Shown one piece after another: positions 1 to 10,674 of a DNA stretch of 60,000 nucleotides (position 1 is the first letter of the stretch; each line of letters opens with the position of its first letter). The notes below the pieces were generated by a model. The model had not been told where the DNA came from and searched no databases. It saw nothing but the letters and a program-made list of their open reading frames with translations. The DNA lies in assembly GCF_008831285.2 (NCBI RefSeq), contig NC_045144.1, positions 4,024,268 through 4,084,267 of the forward strand. Direction: 5' to 3'. Both the position numbers and the translations under genes were made by a program. The DNA comes from Nymphaea colorata (lineage: Eukaryota > Streptophyta > Magnoliopsida > Nymphaeales > Nymphaeaceae).

Positions 1-526
1 GAGGGTCGAGAGGCTGCACCCGTCAACTTAATATGCACCAGCACGGGACTCATAACTCTTATTATTAGACGCCCGATGACCACGACTACTCATAGGAGAC
101 CACCCTATGTTCCCCTCTCCTTGATCCGAGAGATCCTGGGGAAGGAGACATAAAAAGGCAAACCGGATCTTACATATTGACAACCACAGTGCACAAAATT
201 TTTCCTTGACCGACGATCGAAGAAGAAAATCAGAGAAGAAGAAGTGGGCGGACGTTTTTCCTCAAGATTGACAAAATAGACAGTAGAACGACGATGAATT
301 GTCTAATAAATCTGCCTACACGTTTCGTAACTTCTAAAAATAATCTTCTATCTATTCAAATTGAACTTACGGGCTGCAACATCAAAAAGCAAAATTTGAG
401 GAGGGAACTTGGAAAAGGGTAGTCGATGCTCTAGCTAAAGATCGATCCCCCATCGAGTTTACGGCCGATTTTGTTCCCATACTTTCCTGTTCTCGTATAG
501 ATAAGGCGGTGGGTATCGTCTGGTAC
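1..526 (-). other. Start of BBX intron 1 (gene continues off the left edge)
   Basis: The donor GT is the reverse complement of AC at 525-526. No continuation of the second B-box (CxxC...C..C....H pattern) is visible on the minus strand here, so this stretch is read as intron. The intron would be longer than 520 bp. No other gene is seen. Confidence 0.55.
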
Positions 527-709
527 CTGGCAGATATCGCACTTGGGCGTGTGGGAGGAAGGGGTAAGCAAGGGGACGCGCTGGTGCTTGCCGGCGAGCT
601 TGTTGGCGGCGTGGATCTTGTCGTCGCAGTGCCAGCACAAGGCCGCCTCGTCCGCGCAGCACAGCACCGTCGCCTCTGCGCTCTCGCACACGTCGCACTG
701 TATTTTCAT
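527..709 (-). CDS. BBX (B-box zinc finger) transcription factor, first coding exon, partial gene
   Basis: This exon encodes 61 residues starting MKIQCDVC, the usual start of the plant BBX18-25 (double B-box) group. The first B-box has every zinc ligand at family spacing: C5, C8, C17, D20, C25, C28, H33, H42. A second B-box begins at C57-x2-C60 and is cut at CDICQ, where the frame meets a splice donor (CAG|GTACC, reverse strand of 521-529). BBX proteins of this group are nuclear regulators, often in light signalling with HY5/COP1; that role is family knowledge, not read from the sequence. The open frame extends 64 codons further upstream to an ATG at 899-901, but I chose ATG 707-709 because the family starts there. 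The second B-box remainder is not visible in 1-526, so it should lie beyond the left edge. Family assignment is secure; the exact subgroup is not. Confidence 0.9.
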
Positions 710-1260
710 ATTTATCCAGTTGCCGATGCCCGCGTCTCCGCCCTCTCTGTTTCTGTGCGCTTCTCTGGCTTCCGGTATTCTAACTGCTCGAATGGTGCTG
801 TGGCACCTCGCCTGAAAGATCGATCCACCGCCGCAACCACTTCTTTCGCCTCCAAAGTTTAGAAGGGATCGCCGTCGATGCTCCAAAAATCCGATACACA
901 AACAGCGAAATATCTAGGGGAAGGGAGGTAGGTAGGAAAAGGAAGGGACGAAATAGAAAAGGGAAAGAAATGGAGCCCGCAGTTGGAACACGAGGGAGGG
1001 AAGGTAGAAGATATTTAAAGGTGCGGTTAGGTTGATAGGCGGCCGATTGGAAAAGGGAGGGGGGGTTCGTTCTGTCGCACAAGCGGCAGTCCCACCTCTA
1101 TGAATTAATGACGCAAAACCTCCTTCGGCCGTTGTATAAATGTATATCATAGAAGTTTGTTTTGCCTGAAATTTATTTATTTTCCGACCGTCTTTCCGGC
1201 TTCTAAGATCCTTTTCCGTTTGAGAAAGCAAATTGAGTTCGAAGACCAACAAATGTGAGT
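710..1260 (-). promoter_or_regulatory. BBX 5' leader and proximal upstream region
   Basis: This is the 5' flank of the BBX start codon on the minus strand. The first 190 bp are GC-rich and open in the same frame as the gene, as expected for a leader or an alternative N-terminal extension. A pyrimidine-rich stretch on the minus strand (about 910-1010) and an AT-rich stretch (about 1130-1190) follow. I see no convincing G-box or TATA element that fixes the transcription start. Confidence 0.35.
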
Positions 1261-4200
1261 TTTTGATGCGTCATTTAAACACGATAACTTGGTTTCGATT
1301 AACATCTCAATCTTACACAAATTAAGCTATGTAGTGGAGGTACAAACAACTAAAATTATATGAAGCCGGTTAACTTTCAGGGGAATTCGCTGTCCCATTG
1401 TTGGTGGGCCCTCGCTTTGATGACCATGATAAATGGCGAAGCTGCCTTTTCCCCCGCCCAATACTTTCATCGGCTGTTGGTGGTCCCCGGACAGCCTGTC
1501 TCCCCTTTTCCCTCATTGCATGTGACACCGCATGGCTCGTGATCGACACACGACTGAGTCATTGGGTTAGCGAGTTGAATCTTAATATAACCTGAATCCT
1601 CCGGCTAGTCAAGATGAGTTAGGGGGTAAGTCGGAGCAAGTCAACGGAAAGTCAGGAGCAAGCAGGCCAACCTTGACTCTGACTAGGTTTTTCAGCTATC
1701 CGAGCTGACTTAGGCGTTTTTTGAGTCAATTCTACGAGTTGGCCACACAAACTTATCCGTCTCAAAATTTTCTAGAGACTTTCCATTTACGGTATAAATC
1801 TCTTTCTCCTTTCATTTTGGAGCTCAGATTTCTCTTCTCATCACAATTTCCTATTCAACAGTTTATGAAATATGTGGATTAAATAAACAAGTTGGTTATT
1901 TCGATATACCATTTCGTAGCATAGCATCACTCTGGTTTACAAGACAACAACCCACAAAGCTATTGTTTTAAAAGCAAAACGGCCTGCGATTCACCTACTT
2001 GAAATAGAACTTTTGTACGGAACGTTTTCGATCAATTTAATCGAAAAATGACTATTTAAGCTGATTGCAAGTCACACAATTGACTTATTTAAGCTAACTT
2101 TTATATAAAGAAAAAGATAGTAACTGAGCTTGAAGTATTACACTTTATGAATTATGAACATCTCAACTCAAAGCCAACATACAGGAAGAAAAAAATATGA
2201 CAAGCTTAAATTGCAATCTAACTTTGAAGTCGGCCGTTTCTCATGTTTGGCTGTGTTTTTTGGAATGAGATTGAAAATCATGGGCTCCATTAAAGGGTAG
2301 AGCCAGAAACTTTTTTATGGAGGAGGACAAATTACAGTTTGACGGAAGTAAAAATATCTTCTTTTTTTTCAAAATTTTTGTATAGGACAAATAATTTTTT
2401 TTAAAACTTACTATAATTTTTTTTAAAGATTTTTCTTTTAGAGGGGGTCAAGGCCCCTGAATTCAAGAATGACATTTGGAAAAAAAAAAAAAATCAAGGA
2501 AACGACAAACGTGCAACTGTTGGGGGCCATCCAACTGCATGAATCCTTTGATGCATTGTTCCTGGATGATGTAAGACAGACGCCACCCATCAATTCCCAT
2601 CGGACCGGACTACATGGTTTACTACTGTTCCACGCTATTTAAAGTTTTGTGTCCATTCAAATAAGATGCGAACAAAGATGTAGCAGAACAAAAGTAGCAA
2701 CATGCCTTCAAAAGAATTGAATCGGGGTTCATTGCCTCTCAGAATCCAAGCAAACTATTTTTTCACTTGATTCAATCGTCTAAGTTTATTTAACATGACA
2801 CAGTAACATATATAACAACTGATTATTTGAATTTTTAATAAAGAATAAGTTTGTTTTTTTCTTCTGAACATAGAAAATTGGTGCATTTTCTGCCTTCCAT
2901 TTTGAATTCTCAACAAAGAAAACGTTCAAATTTTTGTGTGTTTAAAAGACGACTTCCATTCAGAAGAACAATACAAAGCAATGAAAAATACCATTAATTG
3001 CATATACAATTCATTCTAGCAACGGCATTCTTATAATACATGTATATTTGTATGTAAGAAGGAGGCTCTCTTGGACACCTTGTTAATTACTAGCTCTCTG
3101 TCGCTCATTAGCCAATATCAGATTCTGATATCGCTGTCTTTTCCTAAAGAGATTAGTCAATTTCAAGGACAAGAGAAACGAATTGTTACGCCTATGAGCT
3201 TTATTAGTATTTTTTTATTTTTAGAAAGAGAGGTTTTCGAAATGTTCTGTAAACTTAGTGGGTTCATTTTGTAAAACAAGAGGAAAGTAGGCTTTTTGGA
3301 GCCCTATCATCCTTTTTTCTTTTCTCATTCTGCAAGAGACAGAGGGTGTTAAGAGAGAGTGAGAAAAGAGAATGAGAGAGTTACGGAATAAATGAGAGGG
3401 AGAAGGGGAGAGAACAAAAGAGAAAGAGAGATATAACTGGGGAAGAAGAAGCAGGAGACGTAGCATAAAGGGAGGTGAAATCCGAATTTTATTTTAGTTT
3501 TCTCCTTCAGCTTTTAATTCTTCTTTTAAATTTGCAACATAAGTAATTGTTTTGTTTATTCATGTGCGGTAGCTAGTCTTGACTTGGATTTTAATGATTG
3601 TGGTTTTCCTTTCTTCAAGTGGACGCTAATTATTTTGTACAGTGAGTTTTTAGACTAATTTACGTTATTCAATTACTATTAGGTGGGTTGGCATGTGAAA
3701 TCATGCATGAGGACGTGCCCAAAGACCATACTGAATAAAACTTCTCAACCATTTGTGAGCAGATTCTAGTGTAGTCAATTTTAATGCTTGTTTGTGATTC
3801 GCTTAGTCATTTGGTAGATTAATTAAAATATTAGACGTTTGCAGCAGATTTAGCATGGTTGAATCCCTTAGTTTTAAACTGTTGATCTATATGGTAGACT
3901 ATTCACGAATTTAGATGTTTACAGTTGGTCCACCAATGCTTAGATCAACTTTTATAACTATGATTAGGAAAGATGATTCACAAATTTTGCATGAGTAGCC
4001 TATGTTTATTTTGATTATTTATCATGTATGATTCAGTTGTCCTTGAAATGAATTATTATTGCTAGTTGGAAAAGAGTGATTTTAAATATGCCAGATTATG
4101 TATGCTATATAGCAGTTATTGTCTTCTTAAGAATAGATTGTTTAAAGATTGAGATAGGTTTATATTAATCCAGTTTGTTATTATATTTTAAATAAGTAAT

Positions 4201-4405
4201 TATCATAAGGATAGAGATGTACAAGAGTACTAATAAAACTAGTAAAACAGTTTTTATAGTTACTAACTGCAAGAACTGCCTAAGGGAAGCGACCAAATAA
4301 GAATACCCCACAAATATCAGAATAAGTTCTCTAAACAATACTTGATTAGTTAACTTATTGTCAACTTTGGATATTCATTTAATAAGATCCTTATAAGACA
4401 GCATC
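1261..4405. other. AT-rich intergenic DNA, no gene seen
   Basis: Short open frames here (for example near 1360-1595 and 3071-3466) are low-complexity or lack any recognisable motif. Poly-A/poly-T runs occur near 2340-2490. A purine-rich stretch lies at 3340-3470. The piece around 2290-2460 resembles the decayed edge of a transposon but cannot be classified. Confidence 0.5.
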
Positions 4406-4809
4406 TGTAACCTCTTTGGGAGTTTGGATTGATTCAAGAATGGTAAAAATCACAAAATTTCACAAAAGAGTGAGCCCTTCAATAGTGGAACCACTACACC
4501 ATCGTGGTGAAAGGCACATGAGTGGTGTGCCATCGGCTGAAGCCATCGAGAGTGGAACAGAGGCCTCCTCTCTCATTTGGCCAGCCTCTTGATGAGAGTG
4601 AGTATTCCTTTGAGGAAATACAGTGAAAAATGAGAAAATTATATGAAAGAGTTGCATATTTAGAAGAAGGAAGTTTAAGAATACGCTAAGAGCAAGTGAA
4701 AATGGAATCCATGATATTTTTGCATGTGTGAATGATACTTTTTCTTGGTGCATTATGTTTTATTGGTTGAATATAAAATTTTTAATAATCTACTTAGTGG
4801 GGTGTTACA
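4406..4809. repeat. Candidate solo LTR
   Basis: The segment starts TGTAACCTC and ends GGGGTGTTACA, so its ends form a short inverted repeat of the TGT...ACA type common in plant gypsy LTRs. Its length of about 404 bp suits a solo LTR. The flanks (GCATC on the left, AAACA on the right) do not form a target duplication, and no internal element sequence follows. The call rests only on the termini and is weak. Confidence 0.25.
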
Positions 4810-5136
4810 AAACATTATTTAAATATTTTCCATTTCAACTGAGTGAAATAGAACTTCTTAACCACTACTAAATATCAGCAAATTGTTGCGCCATCCAAAT
4901 TCTTATTGTAAATAGTTGATCATTGATCTATCTTTTTGGTGTGTTATTTTTGGAGGGAATGTACTAGATATACTGCCCATCATGGTATACAAAGAAAATA
5001 GTAACCACTACATTTCAAATTTCTATTATGTGTTACTGTCAGAATTTAAATTTCTGTTCTAGTTACGATATAATTTTACACTTCGAAATTTATAAGCTAA
5101 GTTATAGGTTTCTCTGCACTCCTTGGAGTTGGGGGT
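4810..5136. other. AT-rich spacer before copia element A
   Basis: No gene, RNA or repeat can be supported in this stretch. Confidence 0.4.
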
Positions 5137-5523
5137 TGTTGTGCAAAATGAAATTGATCTAGATCAAAACCTTTTTAGATGAGGTCCAAATGCACGTCCT
5201 GGAAGCCTCGACAAGATTCAGGCATGATGGAGAATTATCAACAAAATGATTAGCTTTGTACATAATATTTTATATTATCTCTAATTGCATATGAACTCTA
5301 CACCTGTAGCATCTAAGCCACATATCTGTAACCACTCTTTTGCATGTTTCATATAAATTGTTAATAAGCAATGTAAGGCAAAGAGTGAACAAAAGCAAAA
5401 AAGGAAAAGAGAGTCAGTGCATGGTTTTCTCCCCTTAAAATTTACTTTCATTTTCTCTTTTTCATCTCTTATGTGTTGCCTCTGCCACAACAGTCATTCC
5501 TATGCTCAAACAAGTTGATCCCA
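5137..5523 (+). repeat. 5' LTR of copia element A
   Basis: This aligns by eye along its length with 9753-10176. Shared blocks include TGATCTAGATC, ATCAACAAAATGATT, ATCTCTAATTGCAT and AATAAGCAATG. The right boundary is uncertain by tens of bases because the copies diverge there. Confidence 0.75.
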
Positions 5524-5636
5524 CCTTGATAGACTCACTTCGCATCAGAGTATCACATCTTCAAATCCTACAAATCATGCGTCTCAAATGCGTGAATCTT
5601 TCAAAATGTCATTTTAGTTGGCATTTGATCTGAGGT

Positions 5637-6360
5637 GTGGGAAACCCCTATTACTTACACCATGTAGAAAACCTGGGGACTGTTCTTTTGTCCCATTCAT
5701 TTGCTGGACAAAAATTTTTCAACATAGAGCATGGCTATGGTGATGACTCTCTACCAAGAATAAGTTGGGATCCATTGACGGAAGTCTGCTTGCACCAGAT
5801 TTATGAATATCTGAACATATTCTGGAAATGCAACAATGACATGGTGACCTCGTTACTAAATTCTCTTTCAAGTGAACTTGCTACTAGCATGATCTATGCC
5901 ACAATAACATGGGCAGTGTGGGGTGGACTTGAAAGAACGGTTCATTCAAAGCACCACACCTTGTAAGTATCAAATAAAATCTGCCATAAGCTGATTGAAC
6001 CAAGGTATGCAATCAGTTGCAATTTATTTCACAAAATTCAAAACTCTTTGAGATGAACTTACCTCCTTGTCCATGTGAAGCCTTTTGAAAAGTGGTAGAT
6101 CAACAACAAGAAGATTGCAAACTCATTGAATACTATTAAAGGGTAGATTTGTTGTTGGATCCTTTGCCACTACTAGGAAAGTCTGCTCGCTTGTTTTGCA
6201 GGAAGAAAAATAATGTGAGGCTCATATGCACTCAGTTGTGGATCATGTTGGACTGGTTGTAGCAAATTAAGATCCTTAAACAACCAAAACCAAGAATAAA
6301 AGAAAGCAGTGTTTCTGCACACATTGTCAAATCTCTGGCCATTCATGGCAAATGTGTATT
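5637..6360 (+). pseudogene. Copia element A gag remnant
   Basis: The N-terminal frame (5637-5966) carries the NPYYLHH motif typical of plant copia Gag N-termini and a WKCNNDMVTSLLNSLS stretch matching the conserved gag core. After frameshifts the frame resumes with a CCHC zinc knuckle at 6316-6357 (C-x2-C-x4-H-x4-C), which in family members binds RNA. At least two frame breaks separate these parts, so no full Gag can be made. Confidence 0.75.
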
Positions 6361-7560
6361 AACTTGAATATGTATCACTTGCATTCAAGAACCACAAACA
6401 AAAATCCAAGAAATCTATTACTAATACAACAGTTGAAACAGAGAAGAACGAGTCTTTCATCTACAGTGATTCAGCCTCTGACATTGTACGTAAATAAACC
6501 AGCAAGGAGGTGGCACCCTCTAGATGAATACAGCCTCTTAAAACAACTACTTGAAGAAAAATCAAACAATCATGTTTCTTCATCACATATTAATTTTATT
6601 GGTATGTCTTGCACTCAATCTAACTCATGGATTATGGATAGTGGAGATAGCGACCATATGTTTAGCTCTCTTAAATCTATGATCAATGTCTCTCAACTCA
6701 CAACTCTATTTCCACTTAAACTACCTAATAACAATGTTGTGTATGACTCTCATTGTGGATACGTTGTATTAAAACATGAACTCACCCTCAAACATGACCT
6801 CCTTATTATTTATTAGTTGACCGATTTTTCATACATTTTGCATTGTTGCCTTTTATAATCAAGGTTGTTTTCTACAAGACCCGATTTTCAAGATGGTGAC
6901 TAAAACCGATGAATTGAGATAAGGACTGTTCCATTTTCAAGCCCATCCTAAAGACAATGATTACAAGACCATATTTGCTTTATTATCTTCACTAAACCAA
7001 ATCGACATGTGGCATTAGCACCTAGGTCACCCATCAAATGTCATAAACAAGTTGTTCCGAGCTCATGATTCCAACATAAATATAAAAATGTTATTATCAT
7101 GAAATCTATCATCTGTCCAAGCAAATTGAACTATCATTTGTGTTGAGTAATTTCAAAGCAAACCATGCATTTGAACATATGCACTTTGATTTGTGGGGAC
7201 TATATTATGTTACTCCTTCCTTCAATGGCACTCACTATTTCTTGACTATAGTGGATGACCAGTCAAGAGTTATATTAGCATATTTTATAAAACATAAACA
7301 TGAAACAATGTTTGTTATACGAAATTTTGCAATTATGATTGAAAGTAAAATTAAAACCAACATATTAAATATCATAAAGGGCAATGGTTTTGAATTCTTT
7401 TGACATGATTTGAATCATGTTTTACAAAGCAAATGAATATTACATTATCACTACTCCTACACAGCACAACAAAATGGTGTTGTAGATTGGAAGTGTCGAC
7501 ATATAGTTGATGTTGCTCATGCTCTCAAACATGAAAAGAATTTACCTCTACATCTCTAGG
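6361..7560 (+). pseudogene. Copia element A protease and integrase remnant
   Basis: An aspartic protease core reads WIMDSGDSDHM at 6628-6660; the catalytic D-S-G is kept although the next residue differs from the usual A/S. A GAG-pre-integrase-like LGHPS motif lies near 7027. The integrase catalytic start is in 7140-7403 (HFDLWG, then a VDDQSR block). The frame then breaks, and later integrase motifs near 7440-7600 are scattered over frames. The element cannot encode a working integrase. Confidence 0.7.
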
Positions 7561-9350
7561 CAGAATGTGTTCAAACAACTAATTTAACTAATCAATAGAA
7601 CTCCTTGTGAAAACTTAGAAGACAAAACACTATTTGAAGGTTTCTAAATGCCTCTATTTTACAACCAACTTAAACACAATTTCAAAATTTGATTTAGAAC
7701 ATGAATATGTGCTTTTCTAGGGTGCTCATTTGGTCAAAAAACATATATTTTATTGATTTATAAAGCAAAAAAGTTGTTCTCAACCAGAGATGTCAAGTTT
7801 GTAGAAACTAAGTTTCCATTTCATGAAGCAAAACAGACTTCAAAATCATTAAATAATAAAGATATTATAGTTATTGTTGCTAGAGAACTTGAGTTTGAAA
7901 ATAACATGTTGCTAAACGAAGAACCATACTCAAATTCTTTAAATCAGGCTCAAACACAAGCCTCTAAATAACTTCATGATACAATTGCATCTGAACCAAT
8001 TGAAGACCAAAATCAAATTGATGATGAACCAAAACATTTTCAGTTGCAGCAAAAATCCTACTATAATCAGAAATCTTTGAGCTTAGACGTTCCTTGAGAG
8101 CCAAGAATCCTTTAGTACTCGTTCAAGATTTTTGCTGTGGAATTGTCTTGCCGAAATCATCATCACTAACACCACATGGAGATCAGTCCTTTTCACTATA
8201 CAAGCTTCAATCCTCTTCAAAGTGTCCTATTTCAGATATTTTGTCATTCTCATCAAATCATCATTTGTTTCTATTGAATGTGTCCCAAGTTAGTGAACCA
8301 ACTTCATACGGTGACATTCAGCAAGATCCAAATTGGCATCAAGCATTGATTGAAGAGTTGAATGCATTGGAAGCAAATTGAACTTGGATTTTAGTACATC
8401 TTCCTCCTAAAGTTAAACCAATCAGCTGCAAGTGGGTTTGTAAAGTATAAAGCAAATGAAGATATTAAACAGTTCAAACCGTAGCTACTAGTGAATGGAT
8501 ATTCTCAAATTGATGGGTTGGATTACAATAAAACATATGTTCTCATTGCAAAATTACCACAGTGAGATGTCTTCTAACAATTGCAGTTAAAAATGAATTG
8601 GTTTTTGTTCCAAAATGATGTTCATAATGTATTTTTGTATGGTAAACTTCAGTACAAAGTATACATGTAACTTTCACAAGCACATGGTAGCAAAGGGGAG
8701 ACAAATATTTGCAACTCATGAAGTCGTTTTTCTTAATCAAAGTGCGATTACTCCTTGTTCACATGCAATAGAGGTGACAATTTTATTGTAGTTTTGATTT
8801 ATGTAGATGATCTCATGGTCGCAAGTAATGAGAAAGAAAACATTATAAACTTCAAGAATTACATAATTAGTTATAAATTTCATATGAAAGACCTTAGCCA
8901 CATAAAATATTCTATAGACATTGAACTATCAAGAACACAAAAAGGGATACATATATCTCAAAGGAAGTATACTTCTGACATTCTTGAAGAGACAATGATG
9001 CTAGTACTGAAACAAATGGTAGATAATCTGATGGGCAGTCAACTAAAATTGTTCTTTATGGAAGGCACGTAGTTGAAGAACCCTTCAAGTTAACATCACT
9101 TGGTGGGCCATTTGATCTATTTGACCATGACAGACTATATATCCTTTTCATTGTCTATGTTCTTCACAAATTTATAGCAATCAAGAAAAGCTCACAATGA
9201 TGCAACAATAAACGTAGTTAAATATTAGAAGAACAATCTAGGACAAGAAACCAAAATTTCAGCTGACAACTTATTTTTGGACGTAAATTGGACTATGTGC
9301 AGAGACACTAGAATATTAGTTTCTAGTTACTATATATTCCTGGATGAGAG
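7561..9350 (+). pseudogene. Copia element A reverse transcriptase remnant
   Basis: The beginning of the reverse transcriptase is recognisable at 8310-8381 (QDPNWHQALIEELNALE) and continues after a stop codon near 8379. The catalytic YVDD box is intact at 8800-8811 (VLIYVDDLMVAS). Stops and frameshifts lie between them, and 8400-8750 is shortened and scrambled. The segment 7561-8093 contains the poorly conserved linker between integrase and reverse transcriptase. Confidence 0.72.
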
Positions 9351-9359
9351 CTTAAACTC

Positions 9360-9743
9360 TTGGAAGACAAAAAACAACAAATAGTGGTGTCTTCTTCAGC
9401 TAAAGCTGAGTATAGGTGTATGTTTAATGCAGACAGTGAAATTGTTTGGTTGAGTGCACTATTAAATGATTTGCAGGTAATCAATATTTCAAAAGTTCAA
9501 TTATTTTGTGAAGACCATGCAACTCCACATATTTCAGCCAACTCCATATTTTACAAACGAATGAAACATGTGGACCTTGATTGTCATCTCATTCATGATT
9601 TGATCAAAGATGGAGTAATTCAAACAGTCCATATTTCAACTCAAAACCAACTTACTGATATGTTTACAAAAGCATTGGATGGAAAACAGTTTAAACAACT
9701 TAAGTTCAAACCTGGCATACATGATTTACATGCACTAGTTTGA
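9360..9743 (+). pseudogene. Copia element A RNase H remnant
   Basis: This open stretch of 127 residues has the copia RNase H signature: the V-S-S-S-x-A-x-A-E-Y block near its start, then a CEDHA block and the C-terminal QLTDMFTKAL motif. It ends at the polypurine tract. It lacks its own start and is separated by frame breaks from the reverse transcriptase. Confidence 0.75.
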
Positions 9744-9752
9744 GGGGGAGTT

Positions 9753-10176
9753 TGTTGTGCAAAATTATGTTGATCTAGATCCAAAATCTCCTTAGATAAG
9801 GTCTAAATGAAAGTCCTAAGAGCTTCAAGAAGATTCACGCTTGATGGAGAAGCATCAACAAAATGATTTAGCTCTAAACATAGTATTCTTTGTCATCTCT
9901 AATTGCATCTGAACCATACACTTGTAGCATTTAAACTGCACATAGGTAACCATTCTTTATATGTTTTATACAAATTGCCAATAAGCAATGCAAGACAATA
10001 ATGAAGGAAAGCAAAAAGAAAAAGGGTGGCAGTGCTTGTTTTTCTCTGGTAAAATTTTACTTCTGTTTTTTTTTTTTATCTCTCTTTTGTATTGCCTTTG
10101 TTTCATTGCATTTCCCTGCTATGATGACACATATCACAATAGTTCATTCCTTTGCTCACAGAAGTTGGTCCCCACA
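9753..10176 (+). repeat. 3' LTR of copia element A
   Basis: Starts TGTTGTGCAAAAT immediately after the polypurine tract at 9741-9750. Corresponds to 5137-5523 with small indels, including a longer poly-T and a few added bases. The right edge is approximate. Confidence 0.72.
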
Positions 10177-10674
10177 ATAGCTGATTTTTTATGTCTTTTT
10201 CTATTTGCTAATAGGGTTGATGACACTAGTTTGACTTCCATTGCACATTTCTATTTTGAACTCTTCTACCATCCGAAATTAACACTGGTATGTATGTTTC
10301 TGTGTTTTCTTTTTCATCAAACAAATTTGAAGAAACCCATATCAAAAGTTGATTTTTTGGTTTTCCCTAACAAACCCATTTGTGGGGGATGTTCTTTCTT
10401 TTTCTGCTTATTTTTTCTTTTATATATTGCTTCTACATATTATGGAGGAAAACTAAAAAGATTTTGACGCATGAATAAGAGTAAATGAGACATAATTTGT
10501 TTTCTATTGTGTTGACCTAATTGGATGGTTTTTAGTTGTGGTGATTCTGTTCTATGTGATTGCAGATGTCATTATACATGGTTTAACTCTATCATCCCTG
10601 TTATTAAGCTAGAATGCAAGTTCCAGCATGAAACTATGCACTATCATTTTCATGCCTTATTGTGCTATCTCAAT
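10177..10674. other. AT-rich spacer, no gene seen
   Basis: Pyrimidine-rich, with short open frames but no recognisable motif. Confidence 0.4.

Larger units (their letters stand above)
5137..10176 (+). mobile_element. Decayed Ty1/copia LTR retrotransposon (element A)
   Basis: Two related terminal repeats (5137 to about 5523 and 9753 to about 10176) enclose gag, protease, integrase, reverse transcriptase and RNase H fragments in the copia order. Both repeats begin TGTTGTGCAAAAT. A polypurine tract (TGAGGGGGAG, 9741-9750) stands just before the 3' repeat. A degenerate primer-binding site resembling TGGTATCAGAGC may lie near 5540-5552. Many frameshifts and stops break the coding part, and the LTR copies differ by numerous substitutions and indels, so this is the oldest of the three copia elements here. 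No clean target duplication was found, so the outer ends are approximate. Confidence 0.85.
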
